Source: Pirellulaceae bacterium
Lineage (GTDB): Bacteria; Planctomycetota; Planctomycetia; Pirellulales; Pirellulaceae
DNA: 24,330 nt
NCBI GenBank assembly: GCA_022448645.1
Contig: JAKVBZ010000078.1
Coordinates: forward strand, 1-24,330
Direction of reading: 5' to 3'
Shown here piece after piece: positions 16,604 to 24,330 of this stretch (position 1 is the stretch's first letter; each line of letters starts with the position of its first letter). A program made the translations under genes and the position numbers. Below the pieces are notes generated by a model that saw only the letters and a list, made by a program, of their open reading frames with translations, was not told the DNA's origin and made no database searches.

Positions 16604-16902
16604 TTTACACGCCTGATTTGGCGCGCTTCAGCATGCATATACTATTCCCCGACAAAGAGCGATGGAAGTGACCCTCACTCCACTTGACCCCTGTCTTGCT
16701 TTATGTGGGTTTGTTAGCTGGTATCATGACGGTGGTTTTGAGAATCCGTTCTCGTTCACAGTGTGGTGTTGACGTTATTGAGCTTCGTCATAGCTTGTGG
16801 ATGAAGTGGGCGGTGCAGGACGAGTGGACCAATGGATGCGTGAATAAATCAACGCCATACAGGTTACTAACAGATCGGAATCAAGCAGTCGCTTAAAGGA
16901 CC
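16604..16902. other. intergenic stretch without a visible gene
   Basis: The gap between the DUF1559 stop and the beta-propeller gene has one short plus-strand frame (16684-16896) with no ribosome binding site and no recognisable motif. No hairpin with a T-run, repeat or RNA gene was seen. It presumably contains the promoter of the propeller gene. Confidence 0.4.
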
Positions 16903-17916
16903 TTACTCAAGATCCACTGGATCTCGGTCGTCAGGGTTCAGCAAGTCCACCCACAGGGCGTCGTCGATGGTGACATCGACGGTGCGAACACTACCGTCAG
17001 CGAGGGCGCCGATCCAGAGATTTTCGTGTGGCGTACAGGCCCGAAAATACCAGTGTTCGGGCGGGTCCGCACCATCCGCGCTGGTGGGAGGCAGCAGTGC
17101 TGTTTGTGTAATGTTTATCCAATGCGGTTGGCTGGTCAGCGATTGAGGCAAGACAAAACCGAACAAGGCTGAGTAAAGCGAACCGGAATTGATTTGCGCC
17201 AACGCCGGCATGGTCCAGTCCACTTCAAACGGATCTTTAGCGATTTCTCCGAACATGAGTGTGTGCGAGGTACCGTGCGGGATCGTGCCAATTCTGTATT
17301 TGCTCTTCCAGCTTTTGTTGCGCGGGCAACTCATGATGGGAGAAAAACAACCTTCGGCCAACGGGGGCCGTTCGCGCCCCATCAGTAGATAGTTTGCTCC
17401 GTAGCTACTGTAGTCGTGTCCTACGCCCTGGCGCCCAGTCAGTTCGGTGATCCTGTAGTCTGATGGACAGCGATATTGCGGTACCGAACCATACTTATCC
17501 CAAAAATCGTCGTCTCCAGCTGCCATGGGATAGCCGGGAACGTTATTGATTTCCCAGATGGGCCTGTTTGTTGCAACTGCATGGTCGTAGGCAACATCAT
17601 ACAATTCGGTTTGTTCCATATAGGGCAAAATGACCATCAGAATAGGGATGGTCATTTCAGGAGTGGTCTGTACCAGCGGCGGCAGTTCCCCATCGAACGT
17701 GCTGGCATGGTTTTGGGCAGTCAGGGCCAGTTGCTTTAGCTGATTCGTACACTGGACTCGTCGAGCTGCCTCACGCGCCGCCTGAACCGCCGGTAGCAAA
17801 AGCGCAATCAGGATCGCAATGATAGCGATCACCACCAGCAGCTCCACTAACGTAAAACCACGACGTGAATGTGGTGAGCTATTTGTTAACCGAATTGCAA
17901 GCTTGTAATCGTGCAA
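16903..17916 (-). CDS. DUF1559 protein with type IV prepilin-like N-terminus
   Basis: This 337-residue pseudopilin-like protein belongs to a family strongly expanded in planctomycetes. The prepilin cleavage site is [15 protein letters not shown] (Gly20/Phe21), with the conserved Glu at mature position +5. A hydrophobic helix and the AREAARR segment follow. The DUF1559 body contains CPSDYR and [13 protein letters not shown], and the C-terminus has the H-X9-DG motif (His297, Asp307-Gly308). The start is a TTG with a GA-rich sequence (AAAGAGAGAG) just upstream; an in-frame TAA 15 nt further up excludes a longer form. The gene is divergent from a small lipoprotein gene 162 nt away, and such pairs are common for this family. 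Function is unknown; a role in a surface fibre or type II-like secretion is speculation. Confidence 0.93.
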   Translation of the reverse strand: MHDYKLAIRLTNSSPHSRRGFTLVELLVVIAIIAILIALLLPAVQAAREAARRVQCTNQLKQLALTAQNHASTFDGELPPLVQTTPEMTIPILMVILPYMEQTELYDVAYDHAVATNRPIWEINNVPGYPMAAGDDDFWDKYGSVPQYRCPSDYRITELTGRQGVGHDYSSYGANYLLMGRERPPLAEGCFSPIMSCPRNKSWKSKYRIGTIPHGTSHTLMFGEIAKDPFEVDWTMPALAQINSGSLYSALFGFVLPQSLTSQPHWINITQTALLPPTSADGADPPEHWYFRACTPHENLWIGALADGSVRTVDVTIDDALWVDLLNPDDRDPVDLE

Positions 17917-18078
17917 CAGACTCTCTCTTTATCCGGAGGATATTTTGCAGTTTCAATCATCTCATTATCCACCTCAACGAATTTCCTGTCTAGCGTCGGT
18001 AGGTGGAGTGATGATGGTGTTGTAGAATACAATCAAATCAATGAATGGCTCGCACGTCGAGAGTTAGGGAAACTTCCA

Positions 18079-18471
18079 GTGGCTAAAACATCACCCATCA
18101 TCTTTCTGCTTACATTGACGCTCGCCAGTTGTTCATCTGCGTATCGTCCGTTAGTCGGAAAGGTGACTCTGGATGGTCAACCGCTTGAAGGTGTGACTGT
18201 GTATTTTACACTCGAGGATGAGGAGCTTCCTGTTGGAATGGCCATCACGGGTAGCGGCGGTCAATTCCACATGACTCGTATGTCCAGTACGCAACCGATT
18301 CCCGCTGGCGAATACAAGGTAGTGGTGGTGCAAGTCGGTTACGATTCCCAACATGAAAATAGTAGCCTTACCGTTCCGCCGATTTACAGTGACGTGTCAA
18401 CGACACCGTTTTTGGTCAAAGTTCCGTTGCAGCATGAGTTGCTGCTTGAACTCAATCGTGATGAATCGTGA
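18079..18471 (+). CDS. small transthyretin-like lipoprotein
   Basis: This 130-residue protein starts at a GTG with weak AGGGA about 9 nt upstream. The frame is open further up to 17911, but those residues look non-coding. The signal KTSPIIFLLTLTLASC ends in a canonical lipobox with Cys18 lipidated. The mature part opens with LVGKVTLDGQPLEGVTVYF, a carboxypeptidase-regulatory/transthyretin-like strand pair, and has PAGEYKVVVVQVGYD in the middle. Its stop overlaps the next gene's GTG by 4 nt (GTGA), which suggests translational coupling with the beta-propeller protein. It is divergent from the DUF1559 gene. Confidence 0.8.
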   Translation: MAKTSPIIFLLTLTLASCSSAYRPLVGKVTLDGQPLEGVTVYFTLEDEELPVGMAITGSGGQFHMTRMSSTQPIPAGEYKVVVVQVGYDSQHENSSLTVPPIYSDVSTTPFLVKVPLQHELLLELNRDES

Positions 18472-20015
18472 AGTATAAACCGATGATCCGCAGATGTTAC
18501 ACACTCTACCCAACGATTCTTGCGTTGTGGATCGGTTCGTGGCTCTTTCCAGCATTCGTCCATGGCATTCCGCAAAAGACGGTTGTCCACGTGGGCAACC
18601 GGGCGCAATTGTTCATTGACCGCGAATTGGTGTACGAAGTGCGAGGTATTAGCTTCACCCTGCACCCTGCGAGTAAACGGTCCGATAGGCCGCTGTTGGT
18701 CGCTGATCAACCGTTTGAGGGGAACGCGATCTACCAAGGCGGCACGGTTTTTTACGACGCTGACGAAAAGATCTTCAAGATGTGGTATCCCAGCCAGGCG
18801 AGTGAATACTTTGACGGCATCGTCACTCACTATGCCACCAGCACCGACGGTATCCACTGGGACAAGTCGCTGCGGGGTACTCTCCGCGCCAAGAATGGCC
18901 AACCTCACAATGTCGTCACCCATCGCCTGCTCCCCAGTGTGATGAAGGATCCGAGGGATCCGAATCCAGCACGCCGCTACAAAATGGTTTGCTTTGATCC
19001 TGATCGGGGTTATCTGTCTATGGTCTCGCCGGACGGTTTGCACTGGACCGACATGCGACCGGACGCCTTCTTGCCGATTTCCTATGTGGACGATGTCGTG
19101 ACGGCCTGTTGGAGCCGGTCAAACCAGCGTTTCGTGACGTTTGCCAAACAGGTGATGCCTGTCCTGGGACGACGGCGCAGAACCATCTGGACCGCGACCA
19201 GCCCCGACTTCGATCATTGGTCCCGGCCACAACCGGCGCTAGTGGCGGATCGTCGTGATGATTTCGGCAGTCGCATCCGAGCCGAAAAAGTTCGCCCGTT
19301 GCTTCAGTTTCCCGATAATCCGAACGTGATGCGCACCGAAATCTATGGCAGCGGTGCGTACGCTGCGGAAAGTTGCCTGATCGCTTTTCCCTGGATGATG
19401 ACGGCCACCGTCAACATACCGAACGTCGGGAATCAAGAAGGTCCGATTGAAGTTCAACTGGCCGTGTCGCGCGACCTGGAGCATTGGCAGCGCCCCTACC
19501 GTATGCCGGCCATCGAACTTGGCAAGCCGGGCAGCTGGGAAGGTGGTATGTTGAGCACTCATAGCTATGCGTTCGATCATCAGGACGAAGTCTGGATGTA
19601 CTATTGGGCCACACATTATACCCACGCTGGCCCCAACCCCGGTGGAGACATTCATCCAGACACACAGAGTGACGGAGGTATTGGACTGGCCACCTGGCAG
19701 AAGGACCGTTTTGTATCGGCCGACGGTCCATCTGAGGGCGGCACGATCACGACCGTACCCATTCAGTTTGCCGGCCGGCGACTGGAACTGAACGCCAACG
19801 TAAAACCGGATGGAAAGATGGTGGTCGAAATACTCGATATGTCATTGAACCGACTGGCCACATGGCCAACTTCGGCACCGCTGACCGGTGACCACTTGCG
19901 GCACGTGGTCCGTTTCGGAGAGACAACCGACGTGAGCTCGCTGGCCGGACAACCTGTCGTCTTACGGTTTCGTCTGTTTAACGCAGAATTGTTTTCGTTT
20001 GCGTTCCGAGATTGA
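18468..20015 (+). CDS. secreted five-bladed beta-propeller protein (GH32/GH43-like), 515 residues
   Basis: The GTG start overlaps the stop of the lipoprotein gene; an ATG five codons in (18483) is an alternative and would still keep the signal (LYPTILALWIGSWLFPAFVHG). Propeller features are QLFIDRELV (about 47-55), FYDADEKIFKMWYPS, STDGIHWDKS, RRYKMVCFDPDRG, SPDGLHWTDM, SPDFDHWSRP and SRDLEHWQRP. The C-terminal beta-sandwich (LNANVKPDGKMVVEILD to QPVVLRFRLFNAELFSF) matches the end of the protein at 14975-16546, so the two are paralogues. It is probably a periplasmic or surface glycosidase-like protein, with substrate unknown. It converges on the DUF6259-like gene. Confidence 0.82.
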   Translation: MKYKPMIRRCYTLYPTILALWIGSWLFPAFVHGIPQKTVVHVGNRAQLFIDRELVYEVRGISFTLHPASKRSDRPLLVADQPFEGNAIYQGGTVFYDADEKIFKMWYPSQASEYFDGIVTHYATSTDGIHWDKSLRGTLRAKNGQPHNVVTHRLLPSVMKDPRDPNPARRYKMVCFDPDRGYLSMVSPDGLHWTDMRPDAFLPISYVDDVVTACWSRSNQRFVTFAKQVMPVLGRRRRTIWTATSPDFDHWSRPQPALVADRRDDFGSRIRAEKVRPLLQFPDNPNVMRTEIYGSGAYAAESCLIAFPWMMTATVNIPNVGNQEGPIEVQLAVSRDLEHWQRPYRMPAIELGKPGSWEGGMLSTHSYAFDHQDEVWMYYWATHYTHAGPNPGGDIHPDTQSDGGIGLATWQKDRFVSADGPSEGGTITTVPIQFAGRRLELNANVKPDGKMVVEILDMSLNRLATWPTSAPLTGDHLRHVVRFGETTDVSSLAGQPVVLRFRLFNAELFSFAFRD

Positions 20016-20025
20016 AGAGAAGGCA

Positions 20026-20043
20026 GTTCCTTGCAACAGGAAC
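20026..20043. terminator. short stem in the convergent gap
   Basis: GTTCCT and AGGAAC pair across a 6-nt loop, 10 nt after the propeller stop and 52 nt beyond the stop of the convergent gene. No T-run is present in either direction, so it is only a weak candidate for a shared 3' end. Confidence 0.2.
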
Positions 20044-20094
20044 ATGTGACTGATGGTGTCGAGGCGGTCAACCAATCCAAGCTGCCAAGTATGT

Positions 20095-22326
20095 CTACCG
20101 GCTCTCCATGAACACGACGGCCGACAACGCCGGCACTGTTGCCCGGCCATCGCTGACTTGCGGCTCGGGGTCCTCTGGAGTTACCGAAACTAACCGAGTG
20201 ACGGCCGTCAGTGCGCAAGCGACATCCACATCCGTATCCGCAGCCGGATTGATGACGACGACCGCCCGGCGATGGGATGCTCGGTCAACAAACACCGAGT
20301 AATGATCATAGGGTTGGTCGCCCGAGGTGACTTCTGCCTCCATCGTATGGCGGAATTCGGCATTCCACAGCAAGTCCGCATAGCGGCGGCGCAGCGCATC
20401 GACACGCTTGCCGTAGGCCAGTGTCAGCGGAAACTCCTGCAACCGTCCCTTATAATTCCTCGGTTCGTAACTCAGGAGGTAACGGTACATCAACGCTTGA
20501 TTAATCTGGTGCCGATCGTTGTAGCCAAAGATCGCTGTCATGATCTGCGTGTCTGGTGAAATGTAACGATGCAAAGGGATATGGTCCTTGCTGGTGCGGA
20601 TGTAGCACAGTCCGTAATCATTGGTCTGCAGGTCATAGGATCCCTCGCCGGCGATGAGAAAATCGGGTTTCTTTTGTGCGGCTGTACCATGCAGCATCCT
20701 GGCCAATGGCAAATCCCCAGAGAATGTATGCGCGGGCTGGTGGTGGCCATGCGTTCCCGAAAAGCAATATCGGGCGCCGCCATGATGTTGGTTCTCGTCA
20801 TAGAGCACACCATCTGCCCCCAGTGCGATCGACTTCTTGAATTCACGTACCGCGATGTCTCGCCAAGCCGCACTCGCGTGACACATGGGTATCAATCGCC
20901 GAGTATTAATATGAGCGAATTGAGCTGGAGTCTGATACTGGTAGCCGGGATGCAAGTAATAATCGCCGTACGGATCCCTTACGGCGTGCTTCAACCATTC
21001 GCTACGGAACCGTTCGGTGGAGCGATCGGCCCAAGTGAACTTGTTAAACATGATCATCTTGACACCCAGGTTTTGAATCTCGGCAATGGCCCAGGCAAGA
21101 TCATCGCGCGATCCCAAACGCGGGTCCACGTCGTGGGATGGATTGCCATGGTCTTGGCCCCCTACGGTCCAACCGGTGAGCTGGATCGCTTGCACTCCGT
21201 GCTCCGCGCAGTCTTGGCCATACTGGACCAGATCTCGGTAGCGAACACGCAAGTCATCCTCTGGCGAATTGATATGCAGTTGCTGCCATGAGTGAACTTT
21301 TCGAGCCCAACCCGGAAGTTTCGGTGTCTGATACCACGCCTTGCGCCACTGTTTGTAGGTATCGATCCCCGCATGCCACGTACCCTGGTATGGACGTACG
21401 ACAATGGGTCCCAGCGACATCTGCTCTCCAGGAGCTGCGTAGGTGTGATGGATCGCAGACAATTCCCTGTGGACTGGCTGGCCGGACAATTGCTCACGAT
21501 CCGGAGCCACCCCCGAAAACAGAAAGTCCGTTCTCTCGTGGCCCGGTTTGAGCCCCAAAGAAAATGTGACCATCTGCTGGACGCTCGCATCGTGGTAACC
21601 CATGTACAAACCTTTTTTTGCATCGGAATCGATAAGCACAAACGGCGAGCGCGGGGTGTGGATGAATTGCTGCGGATAATCGGTACCCCAGTAGCCTGCA
21701 TTCGATTGAAACACTGGATGCACGGGATTCTTTATCATCATCATGTAACTCATGTGCAATGCTTCCACACGTTCGGCGTCTGCCGGTACGCTAACCTCAC
21801 CCAAATAAGGCCACCATACATTTTCCACAACGTGGTCGCAGTGGTTGATCAGATTTGCGGTAAACGATAGTCCCAAGTCGGTGAGCGCTACGGAAGCAGA
21901 GAATTGAATGTCCAGTACACCAGCATGTTTGCTTTTAAGGTTCTGCCAGGTGAATGTGATTTTGTGGTTCGTGGCATCATGTTCAATCACAGGAGAAGGT
22001 TGTTGAAGTCCGATGATTGGATGATTTCGGCGGCCTGGAATCGGGACCAACAAACGAAAACTACGACCCAGTGGTTCACGATGCTGGATTTGCCAGTTGG
22101 TCTGCTTGGCGAGAAGTCGTACCAACGCGCCGCTGTTCGGATCGAACTCTGCTTGCAAATCGTCATTTGCCAGCACAAGCCGATTTGGGGTAACTAGCGC
22201 GTCTGCCTGTTGTGCGTCCGATGGTTCAGCACCGCACGCCGAGCCGATGAGCCCAACCATGAGAACCGCAACTGCGGAAAGGTGAGTGTGTAGATAAACG
22301 GTCAATGTGTTTTGTAGTAATCGCAT
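20095..22326 (-). CDS. secreted TIM-barrel protein, DUF6259-like putative glycosidase
   Basis: This 743-residue protein starts at the ATG at 22326, which gives a Sec signal (TLTVYLHTHLSAVAVLMVGLIGSACGA). The open frame continues 34 codons upstream without signal-like sequence. AAGGG about 9 nt upstream is a modest ribosome binding site. An N-terminal beta-sandwich domain (about 45-330) precedes a barrel (about 340-620) with QAIQLTGWTVGGQD, VKMIMFNKFTWAD, GADGVLYDENQHHGG (Asp510/Glu511) and LIAGEGSYD (Glu561). These acids sit at barrel strand ends and are candidate catalytic residues by analogy with clan GH-D-like enzymes; that is inference. A C-terminal beta-sandwich ends in VPALSAVVFMESR. 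The assignment to DUF6259 is from recalled motif resemblance. Confidence 0.78.
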   Translation of the reverse strand: MRLLQNTLTVYLHTHLSAVAVLMVGLIGSACGAEPSDAQQADALVTPNRLVLANDDLQAEFDPNSGALVRLLAKQTNWQIQHREPLGRSFRLLVPIPGRRNHPIIGLQQPSPVIEHDATNHKITFTWQNLKSKHAGVLDIQFSASVALTDLGLSFTANLINHCDHVVENVWWPYLGEVSVPADAERVEALHMSYMMMIKNPVHPVFQSNAGYWGTDYPQQFIHTPRSPFVLIDSDAKKGLYMGYHDASVQQMVTFSLGLKPGHERTDFLFSGVAPDREQLSGQPVHRELSAIHHTYAAPGEQMSLGPIVVRPYQGTWHAGIDTYKQWRKAWYQTPKLPGWARKVHSWQQLHINSPEDDLRVRYRDLVQYGQDCAEHGVQAIQLTGWTVGGQDHGNPSHDVDPRLGSRDDLAWAIAEIQNLGVKMIMFNKFTWADRSTERFRSEWLKHAVRDPYGDYYLHPGYQYQTPAQFAHINTRRLIPMCHASAAWRDIAVREFKKSIALGADGVLYDENQHHGGARYCFSGTHGHHQPAHTFSGDLPLARMLHGTAAQKKPDFLIAGEGSYDLQTNDYGLCYIRTSKDHIPLHRYISPDTQIMTAIFGYNDRHQINQALMYRYLLSYEPRNYKGRLQEFPLTLAYGKRVDALRRRYADLLWNAEFRHTMEAEVTSGDQPYDHYSVFVDRASHRRAVVVINPAADTDVDVACALTAVTRLVSVTPEDPEPQVSDGRATVPALSAVVFMESR

Positions 22327-22556
22327 GTGCTGGCCCTTTGAACCATGTTGAATGATCCATCGTACCATTGCATGGAAGTAGATGTCAGAGTCACTTTGTT
22401 TGGTTGGCTGGGGGCCCGAGTAGCCCATGCGTTAACACAATAAAAATGATTCTGGGTCTGCGCCGGCGCCTGCGGATAGACGGAAAACGAAGCATGCGCA
22501 CCGCCGAGAAACGGTTGCAAAACAGTAGATACTCATCCATTCAGATGAAGCTTGTT

Positions 22557-24014
22557 TTAGACCAACAAGTCAGAGACAACACGAGCATGATTGACTTTTG
22601 TGTCGGTGACGTTTTCTTCGATTCCATGAACGTCATAGGTTAGGCGTTCATGATCCAGGCCAAGCTGGTGTAGAAGCGTGGCGAACAAATCGGGAACGCT
22701 AACGCGGTTTTCGACGGCTTTGTAGCCGATCTCATCGGTAGCACCATAGACGAATCCCGGTTTGAGTCCTCCACCAGCCATCAATAAGGTGAAACCGTGT
22801 GGACTATGGTCACGTCCGGATCCGCCTTGTGAGGTGGGTGTGCGCCCAAACTCACCAGTCCAGACCACCAAAGTTTCGTCCAGCAAGCCTCGCTGTTTGA
22901 GGTCGGTAATCAGTGCTGCGGATGGTTGGTCCGTCCGATTGCAAATAGCAGGCAGGCCAGTGTTGAGGTTCGCATGGTGGTCCCAGACATTGTGCGAGCC
23001 AGGCGACAAGACCATCACATAACGCACACCTCGTTCCACCAGGCGGCGAGCCAAGAGCAACCGGCGCCCGTAGGTCGCCGTCTCTTCGCGATCCATTCCA
23101 TACAGTTTTTCGGTAGCTGCTGTTTCGTTCGACAGATCCAATTCGGGGGACGCATGCAATTGCATGCGCGCCGCCAATTCATAATTCTGAATGCGCGCGT
23201 CGAGTACGGACTCGGTCGGATAACGCTCTTGTTGCAAGCGATTGAGTTTTTCCAGGAAAGCCAAATTATTCCGCTGCACGCCATCCGGACGTGGTGCGTA
23301 AGGATTCAGATTGAGAACCGGTTCACCTTCGGTCCGCAATTCGGTGCCGCGAAACTGGGCAGGCAGCCAACCGTTGGTGATCTGCATGGCCCCGCCCGAA
23401 TGAAAGATTCCCGGATCCCGCAGACACACATAGCCAGGCAAGTTTCGGTTCTCGCTACCCAAGGCATACACGCACCAGGCTCCCAACGTGGGCCGGCCGG
23501 GGCGGTTATTGCCCGTGCACATCATGTAAGTCGCACCCGGATGGTTGGGATCGTTACTGTACATCGAACGCACCACACACAGGTCATCTGCCACGGACGC
23601 CAAGTGAGGTACCAATTCTGAAAATTCAATGCCCGACTCACCGTGTTGGCGAAATTTAAAGGCCGTACCCATCAGCGGTTCATTGCTGGGCACGTCGGCA
23701 TTTCCGCCACGAACGTCTGCAGCTTTCTGACCGTTCCGCTTCGTCAATTCCGGCTTGGGATCAAACAGATCCATCTGGCTGGCCCCGCCGTTTTGAAACA
23801 GAAAGATGACCGATTTGGCCTTCGGAGCGAAATGGGTCAGCCGAGCCGACATGTCACGGACGGCATCGTGTGTGAACGATGAGGCCCTAGAATCCTCCGC
23901 CAACATGGACGAAAACGCCAAGGCTCCAAACCCTAGACCAAAATTTTTGAGGAATTCTCGACGAGGTGAGAAATTTCCGTCATTTGGAAGCAGGTTGTGT
24001 GGTAGATGATTCAT
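22557..24014 (-). CDS. DUF1501 protein with twin-arginine signal
   Basis: This 485-residue protein has an alkaline-phosphatase/sulfatase-like fold. The N-terminus has a Tat signal, SPRREFLKNFGLGFGALAF. Family blocks are KSVIFLFQNGGASQMDLFDP (about 67-86), NHPGATYMMCTGN, RLVERGVRYVMVLSPGSHNVWDHH, LVVWTGEFGRTP, GRDHSPHGFTLLMAGGG and the C-terminal VPDLFATLLHQLGLD. The length is normal for the family. AGAGGT 7 nt before the ATG supports the start. In planctomycetes these genes usually follow a DUF1549/DUF1553 cytochrome-type gene in one operon. Here the 316 nt upstream to the window edge hold no coding sequence, so that partner is not adjacent. Function is unknown. Confidence 0.94.
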   Translation of the reverse strand: MNHLPHNLLPNDGNFSPRREFLKNFGLGFGALAFSSMLAEDSRASSFTHDAVRDMSARLTHFAPKAKSVIFLFQNGGASQMDLFDPKPELTKRNGQKAADVRGGNADVPSNEPLMGTAFKFRQHGESGIEFSELVPHLASVADDLCVVRSMYSNDPNHPGATYMMCTGNNRPGRPTLGAWCVYALGSENRNLPGYVCLRDPGIFHSGGAMQITNGWLPAQFRGTELRTEGEPVLNLNPYAPRPDGVQRNNLAFLEKLNRLQQERYPTESVLDARIQNYELAARMQLHASPELDLSNETAATEKLYGMDREETATYGRRLLLARRLVERGVRYVMVLSPGSHNVWDHHANLNTGLPAICNRTDQPSAALITDLKQRGLLDETLVVWTGEFGRTPTSQGGSGRDHSPHGFTLLMAGGGLKPGFVYGATDEIGYKAVENRVSVPDLFATLLHQLGLDHERLTYDVHGIEENVTDTKVNHARVVSDLLV

Positions 24015-24330
24015 CGTCTTACCTCTCGTGCAAACTCAGCGCCTTACGTGTGCCGAGTATCGAATTCCATTCGTTGTGATGCTTCCGAGAAATCGCAGTG
24101 CCCCCCCCGTATTTGATACGAGAAGGTTTTATGAAGATTCTTCCAGTCGCTTAGGATGACAACTTTTGTGTGATTTTACGCATTTACCGCCCAGCCGAAG
24201 GTTTGGCCGAGAAAACTCAACATTGTCGATCCACAGCCTTAGTATCTCAAAATTCAACTCTAAATACAAGAACTTTTTCGTATCTAGAAGTTCTCAGAAT
24301 AAGTTGTTTTTAATGAATTTCGGCATTTGG
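24015..24330. other. non-coding region upstream of the DUF1501 gene
   Basis: No convincing reading frame is seen. The stretch holds a run of eight Cs (24101-24108), about 87 nt before the start codon, and an inverted repeat AGAACTT/AAGTTCT (24269-24294, 12-nt loop). It probably includes the promoter of the DUF1501 gene, but I cannot place it. Confidence 0.4.

Noticed and set aside
20569..21291. 240-residue plus-strand open frame
   Set aside because: It is antisense to the DUF6259-like gene, whose protein is clearly the coded one.
22926..23621. 231-residue plus-strand open frame
   Set aside because: It is antisense to the DUF1501 gene, which has strong family motifs.

Overview
The window looks like chromosomal DNA of a planctomycete, probably close to the Pirellulales. 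The gene content points there: a DUF1559 pseudopilin-like protein with an H-X9-DG tail, a Tat-exported DUF1501 protein, exosortase-sorted PEP-CTERM proteins (one with a dockerin-like calcium module), a very large FG-GAP/UnbV lipoprotein, small transthyretin-like lipoproteins, and several secreted glycosidase-like proteins. This placement is inferred from gene families; no rRNA or tRNA is visible.

Layout. Positions 1-1170 (+) hold a TIM-barrel glycosidase-like gene, cut by the window edge and carrying a one-base frameshift near 601. A small lipoprotein follows at 1224-1670 (+). At 1941-2558 (-) is a decayed prenyltransferase/squalene-cyclase-like gene with a CxxCH motif, an internal stop and a missing C-terminus. 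A phytanoyl-CoA dioxygenase-like gene (2936-3697, +) converges on a 1323-residue FG-GAP/UnbV lipoprotein (3723-7694, -). Next come two paralogous PEP-CTERM proteins on the minus strand (8023-9387 and 9819-12338), then a DUF4838 protein (12838-14754, -) and a beta-propeller glycosidase-like protein (14975-16546, -). A DUF1559 protein (16903-17916, -) is divergent from a lipoprotein plus a second beta-propeller protein (18079-20015, +), whose reading frames overlap by 4 nt. A DUF6259-like TIM-barrel protein (20095-22326, -) and a DUF1501 protein (22557-24014, -) close the window.

Almost every product carries a Sec, lipoprotein, Tat or prepilin-type export signal. The region therefore reads as an accessory secretome locus, probably for carbohydrate binding or degradation at the cell surface. 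No transporter, regulator or exosortase is present, so the substrate cannot be named.

The most interesting non-coding signal is a pair of homologous leaders in front of the two PEP-CTERM genes. Each has a long imperfect hairpin ending in a seven-T tract in the direction of the gene. Each tract ends exactly 67 nt before the start codon, and upstream there is a shared block resembling a promoter. It looks like an attenuator or riboregulator for PEP-CTERM genes, though shared ancestry by gene duplication must be excluded. A strong intrinsic terminator (7952-7993) and a REP-like inverted repeat (7853-7913) lie after the first PEP-CTERM gene.
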